The notes: generated from the letters alone by a model not told the origin. A stretch of DNA of 64,000 bases from Cupriavidus yeoncheonensis (GCF_905397275.1 NZ_CAJPUY010000003.1:124001-188000), one strand, 5' to 3'; counted from the first letter of the stretch, positions 47,934 to 57,680 are shown. Numbers and translations are program-made.

Positions 47934-49518
47934 GCTGCACGCCGAAGATCGAGCCGCTGTTCTGCGTGGCCCAGGCCTCGGCCGGGGCCGTGAAGGCGAG
48001 GCCATCGACATCGGTCGCGCGGCTGTAGGTGTAGAACGCGCGCAGGTTCGCATTGCCGGCGGCCTTGCCCAGCGTCAGCGTCGGCGCGACGGTCAGCGCG
48101 GTGCGCTGGCCGCTGGTGCCGAACCCGGACGAGATCTGATCCCGCGCAACCTCGAAGACCAGCTTGAACTGGTCGCTGGCAACATACGCCGGGCGGATCC
48201 GCGTGGCCGCCCACTGCAGCGTACCGACCGGCGAGCGGTCGAACTGCATGCTCGATTCGACCGAACCGCCCAGCCCGGATTTCCCCTTCCACTCGAGCGA
48301 TTCCGCGACCCGCACGCGCGACAGCGACGGCCCCATGCCCGTATAGCCCGCCATGGCGCTGCGCGCACCGGAGCCGAATTGCAGCCCGACGCGGTTGGTC
48401 CCCGCCAGCACGCCTTTCTGCTCGTGCAGCGCCGATGCCCACCATGCGCTGCCCGAATCGGTCACGAGCGACTGGGCCTCGACCCGCGTGAAGCCTAGTT
48501 GCACCGAACCCTGCGGATTGGTCGTGATTGGCGCCGTGCGCAGCGAGTGGTAGCTGGGCAGGTTCTGCCCGTTCTGGTCGTTGCGGGCGGTGTACTGGTA
48601 GTTCAGGCCGACATTGCCGAGCATGCGTGCGTTGTCCACGCCGAAACGCATGGCCGCGGAATTGGGCGGCAGCAGGCCGGACGACATCAGCAACGGGTCG
48701 CTGTCGCGGCGGCCGGCCCACATGGTGGCTCCGTCCAGCACCGACAGGCCATTCACGGCCGTATAGAACTGCGGCACCAGCGCGTAGGGATCGACCGCCG
48801 CGGGCCGGCCGTTGACGGACGTGGCATCGGTGCCGCGGGCCTGGGCGATCAGCATGACCTGGGCCCCGCCGTCGAGGTCGAGCACCGACTCGCGGATCTT
48901 GACCTCGCCCGCGCTGCGGCAGGCCAGGCCGTGACCGATGCCCGTGGACAATGCGCCGCCGGCGCAGGCGCGTATGGTGGCGTCGCGCTCTTCGGCGGCG
49001 GCGCGGCCACTGTAGCTGAGGCGCCAGACCGAATCGACCGCGGCATCGTCGGCCGGCAGCTGCGAGCGCAGCACCGGCGGCGCGTCGGACGGCGTTGCGT
49101 CGCCGCTGTCGGCTTGCGCAGGCGGTTCGGCGACAAAGTGGCCGAGCCTGGCAGGGAACAGCACCACGGGGGCAGGCGCAGGGGCGGCGGAATCGGGCGG
49201 GCCGACAAAGGTGTCGTCGGACGGCGCGGCGGCTTGTGCCACCTGTGCGTCGGCCGGTGCCGGCGCGGCGGGCGGCTCCGCCGCCTTGGGCGGCGGCTGC
49301 TCGCCGGCAATCAAGGCACCAAGCAGATCATCGGCCGGCGCGGCCATCGCCAGCACGGGCGGAGCCGGCCGGGCCTCCTGAATGCGCGGCGGGGCCAGGG
49401 ACTGGAGGTCCTGCGGCGTCTGCGCGCACGCCGTCATCCCCCAGGCAGCCAGTACGGCAACACTCAGGCGGCGGCGGGGAAAGCGACGGCAGGAGGCGGC
49501 AAGGAATTCAGACAGCAT
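47917..49518 (-). CDS. Large exported lipoprotein, possibly outer-membrane beta-barrel
   Basis: Protein of 533 residues, family not recognised. The signal sequence ends in a lipobox-like VLAAWGMTAC. A Pro/Ala-rich segment (about 30–150) follows, then a region rich in alternating hydrophobic strands (from about 200), ending SIFGVQLNRRW: an aromatic C-terminus after an amphipathic strand suggests a beta-barrel. A lipid anchor plus barrel is an unusual mixture, so one of these readings may be wrong. ATG 49518 is preferred to 49587 because it starts the signal peptide. Convergent with the aquaporin gene and overlapping its end. Confidence 0.65.
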   Translation of the reverse strand: MLSEFLAASCRRFPRRRLSVAVLAAWGMTACAQTPQDLQSLAPPRIQEARPAPPVLAMAAPADDLLGALIAGEQPPPKAAEPPAAPAPADAQVAQAAAPSDDTFVGPPDSAAPAPAPVVLFPARLGHFVAEPPAQADSGDATPSDAPPVLRSQLPADDAAVDSVWRLSYSGRAAAEERDATIRACAGGALSTGIGHGLACRSAGEVKIRESVLDLDGGAQVMLIAQARGTDATSVNGRPAAVDPYALVPQFYTAVNGLSVLDGATMWAGRRDSDPLLMSSGLLPPNSAAMRFGVDNARMLGNVGLNYQYTARNDQNGQNLPSYHSLRTAPITTNPQGSVQLGFTRVEAQSLVTDSGSAWWASALHEQKGVLAGTNRVGLQFGSGARSAMAGYTGMGPSLSRVRVAESLEWKGKSGLGGSVESSMQFDRSPVGTLQWAATRIRPAYVASDQFKLVFEVARDQISSGFGTSGQRTALTVAPTLTLGKAAGNANLRAFYTYSRATDVDGLAFTAPAEAWATQNSGSIFGVQLNRRW

Positions 49519-49745
49519 GCAACGGACCGGTACGGCAGACCGCCGGTAGGGGGGTCTTTTTTTAACAGCCGCACGATTTGACTGCAAGCCGGGTTACAAA
49601 ATCCATCGCAACGTTGGCCTTCTCACAATACGAAAAGCCGGGGCTGTGGCACGGCTTTGCACACCGTGTTCCCGCTGTGAAGAAGGCGTCCAGAACTAGC
49701 GAAAACCCGGACTTGCGCAGGGCTCCGTGCAGAAAAAGGCACCGC

Positions 49746-49751
49746 TATAAT
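49746..49751 (+). promoter_or_regulatory. Perfect TATAAT just upstream of the group II intron
   Basis: TATAAT 11 bases before the intron 5' end, without a good -35 at 16–18 bases. If it is the promoter of the TRAP receptor gene, the intron has entered the first bases of its leader. The predicted start would be near 49758, leaving only about five exon bases before the intron. Confidence 0.4.
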
Positions 49752-50914
49752 CGGTGGGCTTGGTGCGACACGCATTCTCGTGTCCGGGTAGCTCCAACGT
49801 AAGGAGCATCGACCTTTGTCGAGACAAGGGAAGGGCCTCGGCCTGAACCGTCCAATCTCGACCAATTACTTGCTTAGACGAACCCGGCCGAACAGCTAGG
49901 GCGAGTCCGATGTGTTGTGAGGAAGCCAGAGTATCGGCGCCTTACAGCTTGCTTTTGCTGGATGGATTTCCAGCCATTGCCCAAGGGCGGGGACGCTCGC
50001 CTTTGGGCGAGTTCTCTGTACACACTCTCCTCGGAGGGTGTATGCGGTTAGACAGCGGAGTTTCCGTTGTACCGCCGCAACATAGCATTCAAACCGTTCT
50101 GGATGGAACGGCGCTACGTTCTTTGGGACGACAGCGAGCGCTCGCAAGAGCGTCCGATGCCGTCAAGCGCTCGCTTGTAAAGGAGCACCGCAGTAAGTAA
50201 GTGAGGTTCCGGAGCGACAGCTCTGTGCATTATGGTTCGGTCGGATATGTCCGAAAGGGCGTGACGATAGAGAACCTGCTATGCGACTAGCAGTAGCCTA
50301 GGGGGACATGCGTCACTGGTAACGGTGGGGTGTGAAGCTCTCCTGACAATGCGGCCCCCGAAAGGGTGCCATCAGGTCGTGAGACAGGATGGTGGAGGCT
50401 CCGAGCAGCAACGGGGTTGAGGCGCTAGGCTGACTGGTATGGGTAACGTAAGTGAACTGCTGATAAACGTCGTAACGATTGAGATGCCAAAGCTGCTGTT
50501 AGGCATTAACCAAACGGTGTGTGGTCGGTTGTCCCACTCGAGCCTTGGGACACGTCGCCACGATGACCACCGGCGGAAAGGCAGACCCTAACCCAGTCGT
50601 GTAATGCGCAGGGAACGTGGTAAGCCCGTATGGCTGCCGGGGCGCAGTTTGGCTCAGGCAGGCGAACCGCAAGGAACGCTGTTGGCTGTGCGGGTATGGG
50701 ATGTTGGAAAAAGCGAACGCCGGGCTGTAATGGTCCGGATAGGGATTGAGACATCATCCCACGCGAAAGCGGGCAGACTTCCAACTGGTCAATCGTCGCA
50801 GGATGGCTGACTGATCTCGCTTGTTTAAATTTTCTTCCCTTGAGGGGCAACACGTCCCTCAAGGGGCGTGCTGTCTCTTGATGTTGGGGAAGATCCTCAA
50901 GATAGGAGAGCAGC

Positions 50915-52627
50915 ATGGAAGCATTGATCCGCAAGGATGAATCTGCGCTCTCCGGCGTGCCGCAAACCTGGGGCGCCATTAATTGGCGCCGCGTGGAGCG
51001 GAACGTTCGAGAGATACAGATTCGAATTGCGAAGGCGACACAGGAAGGGGACTCGCGCAGGGTGAAAGCCCTGCAACGGTCTCTGACCCGCTCGTTCTCC
51101 GCCAAAGCACTGGCGGTACGACGAGTGACGATGAACCAAGGTGAGCGAACGGCAGGCGTCGATCGCGAAAAGTGGAAAACGCCTGAAGCCCGGTGGGAAG
51201 CCATTGGGAGGTTGAAGCGCCGGGGGTACAGACCTTTGCCATTACGGAGGGTCTTCATCCCCAAGGCCAATGGGAAGGAGCGCCCTCTGGGCATTCCAAC
51301 CATGTTGGACCGAGCCATGCAAGCGTTGTATTTGCTGGCGCTGGAACCGGTGTCCGAAGGAACGAGCGATCCAAACTCTTATGGGTTCAGGACCAACCGA
51401 TCCACGGCGGATGCCATGTCCCAGCTGTTTGTTTCCTTATCTCAGAAGGCCTCGGCTCAATGGGTGCTGGAAGCAGACATCAAAGGATGCTTCGACCATA
51501 TCAGTCACGACTGGCTGGAACGCAATGTCCCAATGGACAAAGCAATTCTTCGGAAGTGGCTGAAGGCTGGCGTGGTATTTCAAGGCCAGTTTCAGGCAAC
51601 CGAAGCCGGAACTCCGCAGGGAGGCATCATTTCCCCGACTCTGGCAAATGTGGCGCTGAACGGCTTGGAAACGCAACTGACCCAGTTCCTCGGAACGAAG
51701 TTGGGAGTGACCAAGGCGAAAAGGCTCAAAGTGAACGTTGTGCGTTACGCGGACGACTTCGTAATCACCGGTGATACGCCGGAGGTCCTAGAAAGCGAAG
51801 TGAAGCCGTGGGTAGAACAGTTCCTCGCAGTACGGGGGCTATCGCTATCGACGGAGAAAACGCGGATCGTCAGCATCGCGGACGGCTTTGACTTCCTAGG
51901 GTGGAATTTCCGTAAGTACTCGGGAACACTGCTCATCACGCCAAGCAAGAAAAACGCGCAAGCGTTCTATCGCAAGGTGAAGGCAGTCGTCAGCACCAAC
52001 AAGACGGTGGAGCAGTCGGTTCTAATTCGACTGTTAAACCCGATGCTGCGGGGCTGGGCACAGTATCACAGTCCCGTGGTTGCTAAGTCGGCGTTCGCCC
52101 GCATGGAGCATGAAGTATTTGTTGCTCTACGGCGGTGGGCAAAGCGGCGACATCCACATAAGTCGGCCGAATGGGTGCGGAGGAAGTATTTCGCAACCGT
52201 CGGCGAACGAAACTGGGTGTTCGGAACCAAGTTCGTGAGCGGCAACGGCAGTGTAGGCTGGACAGAACTGTACTCGCTTGCGGGTACGACTATCCGGCGG
52301 CACAAGAAGATTCGGGGGGACTACAATCCCTTCGATCCGACGCAGGAACGGTACGGCGAAAAGCTGCGACAGGAGCGTATGTTGGAAAACATGGCGCACC
52401 GGAAGCAGTGGATCAAGCTGTATCTATCCCAGCAAGGCTTGTGCGCAGTGTGTCAGTGCAAGATAACCAAGGAAACAGGATGGGAAGATCATCACATCGA
52501 ACCTCGCATACGCGGGGGCTCCGATGCGCTAGGAAATCGCGTACTGCTGCACCCGAACTGTCACAAGCAAGTGCACCACCAAGGTAGAACTGTTGTGAAG
52601 CCGGTGTCCGAAGGGATATTTAGCTGA
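50915..52627 (+). CDS. ltrA: Group II intron reverse transcriptase/maturase with HNH endonuclease
   Basis: Multifunctional intron-encoded protein of 570 residues. The reverse transcriptase domain (about 60–380) has [53 protein letters not shown] and the catalytic [10 protein letters not shown] maturase (X) domain follows (about 390–480). The C-terminal HNH nuclease is intact: [22 protein letters not shown]...[15 protein letters not shown], with both C-x2-C and HHxE elements. AGGAG precedes ATG 50915. No frameshift is visible, so the intron may be mobile. The chloroplast-like class assignment is inference. Confidence 0.95.
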   Translation: MEALIRKDESALSGVPQTWGAINWRRVERNVREIQIRIAKATQEGDSRRVKALQRSLTRSFSAKALAVRRVTMNQGERTAGVDREKWKTPEARWEAIGRLKRRGYRPLPLRRVFIPKANGKERPLGIPTMLDRAMQALYLLALEPVSEGTSDPNSYGFRTNRSTADAMSQLFVSLSQKASAQWVLEADIKGCFDHISHDWLERNVPMDKAILRKWLKAGVVFQGQFQATEAGTPQGGIISPTLANVALNGLETQLTQFLGTKLGVTKAKRLKVNVVRYADDFVITGDTPEVLESEVKPWVEQFLAVRGLSLSTEKTRIVSIADGFDFLGWNFRKYSGTLLITPSKKNAQAFYRKVKAVVSTNKTVEQSVLIRLLNPMLRGWAQYHSPVVAKSAFARMEHEVFVALRRWAKRRHPHKSAEWVRRKYFATVGERNWVFGTKFVSGNGSVGWTELYSLAGTTIRRHKKIRGDYNPFDPTQERYGEKLRQERMLENMAHRKQWIKLYLSQQGLCAVCQCKITKETGWEDHHIEPRIRGGSDALGNRVLLHPNCHKQVHHQGRTVVKPVSEGIFS

Positions 52628-52632
52628 GACCC

Positions 52633-52666
52633 GAGCCGTATGCGGGGAAACTCGCACGTACGGTTC
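52633..52666 (+). ncRNA. Group II intron domain V
   Basis: The 34-base catalytic hairpin starting GAGCCGTATGCGG and ending CGTACGGTTC, with GAAA tetraloop; it closely matches the bacterial domain V consensus. It begins just after the stop codon of the maturase gene. Confidence 0.95.
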
Positions 52667-52708
52667 CTAGGGGGGGACAGGTCAGTAATGACTTCGTCCC
52701 TACCCTAC

Positions 52709-52938
52709 TCTTTCGGGTAAGACAGCCGCGGCCTGTTACAAACGGGTGTACTCAACGGCGGTTGCATACGGTTGCATCTCGTCCCGCTATCGCAAGGTTT
52801 CCCGTCCGCAACAGGCACAGCGTCGCGCCTGCGGCACCAATCCGGCCAGGGGCGCGTCACGGTCCGGCGCAAGGCGCGATGACACGATCGGCGCCCAGGC
52901 CCGCATCCGCACCAAAATCTATATAAGAGGAGAAGTTA
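52709..52938 (+). other. 3' exon and leader of the TRAP receptor gene
   Basis: This 230-base non-coding stretch joins, after intron removal, to the last bases of the 5' exon. The junction rebuilds a hairpin: TTGTCTT (three bases from 49760–49762 and four from 52709–52712) against AAGACAG (52719–52725). The intron therefore splits the stem between its third and fourth bases. The rest is GC-rich without obvious structure. AGAGGAGAAG just before ATG 52939 is the ribosome binding site. Confidence 0.5.
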
Positions 52939-54072
52939 ATGCAGCGTCGTTCCTTCCTGTTGAAAGCGTCGGCCGTGGCCGCAACCGGGGCACTTGCCGC
53001 ATGCGGCAAGGATGAAAAGGCCGCAGCGCCGGCCGCAAGCACCCCCGCCGCCCCGGCCGTCGTCGGCAGCAATCCTGCCGTGGAATGGCGCCTTGCATCG
53101 AGCTTCCCCAAGTCGCTGGACACCATCTTCGGCGCCGCCGAACTGCTGTCGGCCCGCGTGAAGGAACTGACCGAGGGCAAGTTCAACATCAAGGTCTTCG
53201 CGGCCGGTGAAGTTGTGCCGGGCCTGCAGGTGCTCGACGCCGTGCAGAACAACACCGTGCAGCTCGGCCATACCGCCGGCTACTACTACTTCGGCAAGAA
53301 CCCGACGCTGTGCTTTGACACCACCGTTCCGTTCGGCCTGACCGCGCGCCAGCAGAATGCCTGGATGCTGCAAGGCAACGGCATGAAGCTGATGCGCGAG
53401 TTCTTCAAGGAATACAACGTCGTCAACTTCCTGGGCGGCAACACCAATGCGCAGATGGGCGGCTGGTTCCGCAAGGAAATCAAGACCGTGGCCGACCTGC
53501 AGGGCCTGAAGTACCGCATTGCCGGGTTTGCCGGCGTGGTGCTGTCGCGCCTGGGCGTGGTGCCGCAACAGATCGCCGGCGGCGACATCTACCCCGCGCT
53601 GGAAAAGGGCACCATCGACGCGGCCGAGTGGGTGGGCCCGTACGATGACGAGAAGCTCGGCTTCTACAAGGTGGCCCCGTACTACTACTACCCGGGCTGG
53701 TGGGAAGGCAGCGCGCAGCTGTCGTTCTATGCCTCGGCCAGCGAATTCGAGAAGTTGCCGGCGCTGTACAAGCGCGCACTGGAAACCGCCACCATCGAAG
53801 CCCACACCACGATGATGGCCAAGTACGACACGGTCAACCCGCAGGCGCTGGCCCGCCTGCTGGAAAACGGCGTGAAGCTGCGCCCGTTCTCCAAGGAAAT
53901 CATGGAAGCCTGCTTCAAGGCCACGCAGGAAGCCTACGCCGACGAAACTGCCAAGAACCCGTCATTCAAGAAGATCTACGACGACTGGCGTGTGTTCCGC
54001 AACAACGAGGCCGCCTGGTTCAACGTGGCCGAGCAGGCGTTCGCGCAGTTCAGCTACGCACACAAGCTGTAA
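52939..54072 (+). CDS. TRAP transporter substrate-binding protein (DctP family), orphan
   Basis: Exported receptor of 377 residues. The start MQRRSFLLKASAVAATGALAACGK carries both a Tat-like twin arginine and a lipobox (LAAC), suggesting a folded, lipid-anchored protein. The mature part has the family pattern WRLASSFPKSLDTIFGAAELLSARV, GGWFRKEIKTVADLQGLKYRIAGFAG and ALEKGTIDAAEWVGPYDD. The DctQ/DctM membrane genes are not in the window, so it depends on partners elsewhere. A group II intron separates it from its likely promoter. Ligand probably a carboxylate or keto acid. Confidence 0.93.
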   Translation: MQRRSFLLKASAVAATGALAACGKDEKAAAPAASTPAAPAVVGSNPAVEWRLASSFPKSLDTIFGAAELLSARVKELTEGKFNIKVFAAGEVVPGLQVLDAVQNNTVQLGHTAGYYYFGKNPTLCFDTTVPFGLTARQQNAWMLQGNGMKLMREFFKEYNVVNFLGGNTNAQMGGWFRKEIKTVADLQGLKYRIAGFAGVVLSRLGVVPQQIAGGDIYPALEKGTIDAAEWVGPYDDEKLGFYKVAPYYYYPGWWEGSAQLSFYASASEFEKLPALYKRALETATIEAHTTMMAKYDTVNPQALARLLENGVKLRPFSKEIMEACFKATQEAYADETAKNPSFKKIYDDWRVFRNNEAAWFNVAEQAFAQFSYAHKL

Positions 54073-54110
54073 CGCCGCCACGCGGGGGCAGACCGGCCCC
54101 CGTCGACGCA

Positions 54111-54149
54111 AACCCCGTGTTCCCGTGAGGGCACGGGGTTTTTTGTTTT
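54111..54149 (+). terminator. Terminator of the TRAP receptor gene
   Basis: AACCCCGTG pairs with CACGGGGTT across a 12-base loop, followed by TTTTGTTTT. Strong intrinsic terminator. Confidence 0.85.
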
Positions 54150-54240
54150 GCACGAGTGCAGTGCCAGGGCCTGCAGCCCGGCTTCGGCAACAAAACACCC
54201 CCGCCGGTAGAATCGCGCGCAGCATCTATCGGAAATCCCC

Positions 54241-55152
54241 ATGCAACTCGGCATCCTTTACGCACTCCTGGCCTACATCATCTGGGGGCTGCTACCGCTC
54301 TACATCAAATCGCTGCCCGGTGTCGCGCCGGCCGAAATCCTGCTGCACCGGATGGTATGGTCGCTGGTGTTCCTGGCCGTTATCCTGGCCGCCCGGCGCC
54401 AGTGGACCTGGCTTGGCAAGGTGGCCACGGACCGGCGCCTGATCCTCTCCTTCGCCGCGAGCGCCGCGCTGTTGTGCGGCAACTGGTTCCTCTATATCTG
54501 GGCCGTGTCCGCCAACCGCGTGGTCGATGCCAGCCTCGGCTATTTCATCAACCCGCTGTTCAGCGTGCTGCTGGGCGTGATGTTCCTGCATGAGCGGCTG
54601 CGGCCGGGGCAGTGGCTGTCGATCGCGGTGGCGGCGGGCGGCGTGGCCTGGCTGACGGTGGCCGCAGGCCAGCTGCCGTGGATTGCACTGGCGCTGGCGG
54701 CGACCTTCGGCGGCTACGGTCTGCTGCGCAAGACGGGCGCCCTGGGGGCGCTGGAAGGGCTGTCGCTCGAGACACTGCTGCTGTTTCCGCTGGCCGCCGC
54801 GGCGCTGGTCTATCTGTTCGCCACCGGCCAGGACAGCTTCCGGCACGCAGCACCAGGTACGCAGTTTCTGCTGCTGATGGCGGGCCCGATTACCGCCGTG
54901 CCGCTGCTGTTTTTTGCCGCCGGGGCCCGCCGTATCCCCTTGTCCCTGCTGGGCTTGCTCCAGTACACCGGCCCGACGCTTCAACTCCTGCTTGGCGTCT
55001 GGCTATGGCATGAGCCGTTTCCGCCGCAGAAGCAGCTCGGTTATGCGCTGATCTGGGTATCTCTGGCTTTGTATGCGGCGGAAGGACTGTGGTTCAGTAC
55101 CCGGCAGAAGCCTGAATCCATGAATATGAACGATGAAACCGCAAATCAATGA
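54241..55152 (+). CDS. rarD: RarD-like EamA-family transporter
   Basis: Ten-helix membrane protein of 303 residues. The start LGILYALLAYIIWGLLPLYIK and the segment SANRVVDASLGYFINPLFSVLLGV are diagnostic of RarD. A second half with AGARRIPLSLLGLLQYTGPTLQLLLGV repeats the EamA pattern. Implicated in chloramphenicol sensitivity by name, but the real substrate is unknown. It is followed by a 152-base AT-rich gap before dinB, with no obvious hairpin. Confidence 0.92.
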   Translation: MQLGILYALLAYIIWGLLPLYIKSLPGVAPAEILLHRMVWSLVFLAVILAARRQWTWLGKVATDRRLILSFAASAALLCGNWFLYIWAVSANRVVDASLGYFINPLFSVLLGVMFLHERLRPGQWLSIAVAAGGVAWLTVAAGQLPWIALALAATFGGYGLLRKTGALGALEGLSLETLLLFPLAAAALVYLFATGQDSFRHAAPGTQFLLLMAGPITAVPLLFFAAGARRIPLSLLGLLQYTGPTLQLLLGVWLWHEPFPPQKQLGYALIWVSLALYAAEGLWFSTRQKPESMNMNDETANQ

Positions 55153-55304
55153 CTATTGTTCATTCGTCATATGGATGAAATGGAAGGCCGGACAGCACGA
55201 TTTCGGTTCAATTTCATCGATGCGATTAATCACGGTTTAAGTCAAAGCAAAGGTAATCATAAATAGCATCGATGGATGGTGGCATCACACCATCCCATTA
55301 CCGC

Positions 55305-56390
55305 ATGTCCGTCACGCCATCCCCGCCCAGCGAACCGGCCGTCCAGCGCAAGATCATCCATTGCGACTGCGACTGCTTCTACGCGTCGGTCGAAATGCGC
55401 GACGACCCGTCGCTGCGCGGAAGGCCCATGGCGGTAGGCGGTGCTGCTGACCGGCGCGGCGTGATCGCTACCTGCAACTACGAGGCGCGCGCGTTCGGCG
55501 TGCGCTCGGCCATGTCGTCGGCGCAGGCATTGCGGCGCTGTCCGGACCTGCTGATCGTGCGCCCGGCCATGGACAAGTACCGCGAGGTATCACGCCGGAT
55601 CTTCGCGATCTACCGCGAGTACACAGCCCTGGTCGAACCGCTTTCGCTGGACGAGGCCTATCTCGATGTCAGCGCGTGTCCGCACCACGGCGGCAGCGCC
55701 ACGCGCATCGCCGAGGAAATCCGGCGGCGCGTGCGCGAGGAGGTGGGCGTCACGGTATCGGCGGGGGTCGGGCCCAGCAAATTCGTGGCCAAGATCGCGA
55801 GTGACTGGAACAAGCCCGATGGGCTCTTCGTGGTGCGGCCGGCGGCAGTAGACGCCTTTGTCGCCGCACTGCCGGTCGGACGCATCCATGGCGTGGGCAC
55901 TGTCACCGCGGCCAAGCTCAAGCGCCTGGGCGCCGAGACCTGCGGCGATCTGCGGGACTGGCCGGCGGACCGGCTGCATCGCGAGTTCGGACGCTTCGGC
56001 GCGCGGCTTTATGACCTGTGCCGCGGCGTCGACCACCGCACGGTATCGCCAGAGCGCGAACGCAAGTCGATCAGCGTAGAGGAGACGTATGCCGACGACC
56101 TGCCGGATCTGCAGGCCTGCCTGGCGGAACTGGAACCACTGATCGCCATGCTCGAAACCCGCATTGCCCGGGCGCAGGCGCACGACACCATCGACAAGCT
56201 CACCGTCAAGCTGCGCTTCGCCGACTTCCGCCAGACCACCGTGGAATGCCGGGGCCATGCGCCGGACCGCGATACCTACGCCCGCCTTCTGGCAGAAGGC
56301 CACGCACGGCGCGGCCTGCCAGTCCGGCTGCTCGGGGTCGGCGTAGGCACCAGCGACCGCGATACGACGCAGCTCGAACTGTTTCCGTGA
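55305..56390 (+). CDS. dinB: DNA polymerase IV
   Basis: Y-family translesion polymerase of about 361 residues. Catalytic acidic motifs are HCDCDCFYASVEMRD and PLSLDEAYLDVS; the thumb helix-hairpin-helix reads LPVGRIHGVGTVTAAKLKRLG. The little-finger domain follows (RKSISVEETYADDLPDLQAC) and the C-terminal QLELFP is the beta-clamp-binding motif. The start may be ATG 55272 (11 residues more); neither has a good ribosome binding site. Copies damaged DNA with low fidelity. Confidence 0.95.
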   Translation: MSVTPSPPSEPAVQRKIIHCDCDCFYASVEMRDDPSLRGRPMAVGGAADRRGVIATCNYEARAFGVRSAMSSAQALRRCPDLLIVRPAMDKYREVSRRIFAIYREYTALVEPLSLDEAYLDVSACPHHGGSATRIAEEIRRRVREEVGVTVSAGVGPSKFVAKIASDWNKPDGLFVVRPAAVDAFVAALPVGRIHGVGTVTAAKLKRLGAETCGDLRDWPADRLHREFGRFGARLYDLCRGVDHRTVSPERERKSISVEETYADDLPDLQACLAELEPLIAMLETRIARAQAHDTIDKLTVKLRFADFRQTTVECRGHAPDRDTYARLLAEGHARRGLPVRLLGVGVGTSDRDTTQLELFP

Positions 56391-56454
56391 ATTTATCTAC
56401 GCCACAAATCAACGCATCATAAAAATCAGATCGCAGATTTGTCGCGCGAATAAT

Positions 56455-57429
56455 TTACTGCAGATTATTCCGCATGATCAGCAGCCAGGGCATATGCGAG
56501 TTGGTCTCGCCATCGAGCCTGCCCGAGTCGCCCAGTTCGATCTCCTCCATCGACACGGACTGCTGGACGTTGCCGCCGATGGCCTTCACCAGCCGCGCGG
56601 CGGGATCCACCGAGACCACGATGTCGCAATGCATAGGGGTCGTGCCAAAGCCGATCTCGGCGATGTCGTCGAGGAATTTGTCGCGGCCGCGCGGCGCGCA
56701 GATGATGTCGCCGGTCCGCGGCAGCGCAGGAACGGGTTCGAGGTGGAAGGCGGGCCGGGGCAGGATCCCGTCGCGCGCGTCCACCACATACATCGAATGT
56801 GACTGGCCAGTCAGGAACTGGCGCTGGTCGAGTCCCGCCTTGCGCAAGACCCAGGAAATGAACACCGCCGACCAGGCCCAGGACGGCTGCGTGACCTGCC
56901 TGCAATCGGGCGCCTGGCCGACGATGCCCCAGTAGCGCTGCGCCATCCGGCAGCCCGGGGGCGTGGCTTCCATGCCGGTGCCGTCCGGGAACGAAATACA
57001 GCCAGCCTCCGTGCCGTCGGCATCCGCCTCCTGGTCGGCGGAGCCTTGGGCCGGTACGCCGGCATCCGTGACGGCCGGCGCCTCAAGCGGCTGGGGCGCG
57101 GGCAGCGGGCTGAAGGTCACGCAGGCCGTGTCGTCGCGGCCCAGCCGCACGGTCTGCGAGCCCCAGCGCCGCCATTCCTGCGTGGCGATCTCCACGATGC
57201 GCTCGCGCGTGGTCGCGCCCGGCGAGGTCACGGGCCGCTCCAGGTCGGGCAGGGGTGTCGCTTGCGGGCGCGCAGGTTCGCTCACCGTGCTGCAGCCGGC
57301 GAGCAATGCCATGGACAGGGCGGCGCACAGGACCAGACCCCGGGCCTGTGGAGAAACCTGTGGAATCAGCTGTGGAAAGCGCTGTGAATAACGCTGTGGA
57401 AATCTGACCTGGTCCGATCGGGGAAGCAT
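56455..57429 (-). CDS. DUF2272 lipoprotein with a four-residue repeat leader
   Basis: Protein of 324 residues. The lipobox LLAGC lies near residue 46, so the first 45 residues are the leader. Its first part is four-residue repeats: FPQR, YSQR, FPQL, IPQV, SPQA, encoded by 12-bp repeats at 57347–57400. The DUF2272 core contains QPSWAWSAVFISWVLRKAGL and GDIICAPRGRDKFLDDIAEIGFG, with MHCDIVVSVD supplying a Cys-His pair. A peptidase-like fold has been proposed for relatives, but the function is unproven. A start after the repeats would leave no signal n-region. Confidence 0.75.
   Translation of the reverse strand: MLPRSDQVRFPQRYSQRFPQLIPQVSPQARGLVLCAALSMALLAGCSTVSEPARPQATPLPDLERPVTSPGATTRERIVEIATQEWRRWGSQTVRLGRDDTACVTFSPLPAPQPLEAPAVTDAGVPAQGSADQEADADGTEAGCISFPDGTGMEATPPGCRMAQRYWGIVGQAPDCRQVTQPSWAWSAVFISWVLRKAGLDQRQFLTGQSHSMYVVDARDGILPRPAFHLEPVPALPRTGDIICAPRGRDKFLDDIAEIGFGTTPMHCDIVVSVDPAARLVKAIGGNVQQSVSMEEIELGDSGRLDGETNSHMPWLLIMRNNLQ
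57347..57400. repeat. 12-bp TGTGGA array inside the DUF2272 leader
   Basis: TGTGGA/TGTGAA begins at 57347, 57359, 57371, 57383 and 57395, exactly 12 bases apart on the plus strand. On the minus strand this reads CCACAG/TTCACAG and encodes the FPQR-type repeat. A related but non-coding array is at 16513–16588, and a perfect DnaA box lies nearby at 57568–57576. Confidence 0.7.
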
Positions 57430-57680
57430 ATGGCCCCCAATGATGCGCCGTACACGCTGCGGCCTTGGTCAACCGCGCCTGAACGGCTGTTCGCGGGTCT
57501 GGCCGGCCAGCCGCGGGACGGGCCGGGCCGGGGTGCACAGGACTCTGCAGAAGTATCCTGCGAGTACTGTGGATAACGTTCCCCGCCCGGCGCGCACCTG
57601 CGCCCTCGGGCGACACGGTGGCGGCATGGCGGGGTCATGCAAAGCCGGGGGTGCGCAGTGGCCCACCAGGCTTTCCAGGC

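Larger units (their letters stand above)
49763..52708 (+). mobile_element. Complete group II intron (about 2.95 kb)
   Basis: Self-splicing retroelement. The 5' end GTGCGAC fits the group II consensus GUGYG, the first 1.15 kb is the structured RNA (domains I–IV), an open frame for the maturase lies in domain IV, and domain V (52633–52666) and VI (to CCTAC at 52708) close the intron. Domain VI has an unpaired A at 52702, seven bases from the end, the expected branch point. The intron is visibly less GC-rich than the flanks. It targets a hairpin of the leader upstream of the TRAP receptor gene. Direct repeats are absent, as expected for this class. Confidence 0.9.

Noticed and set aside
49763-52708. 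Insertion sequence
   Set aside because: No terminal inverted repeats or target duplication; intron ends, domain V and a maturase identify a group II intron.
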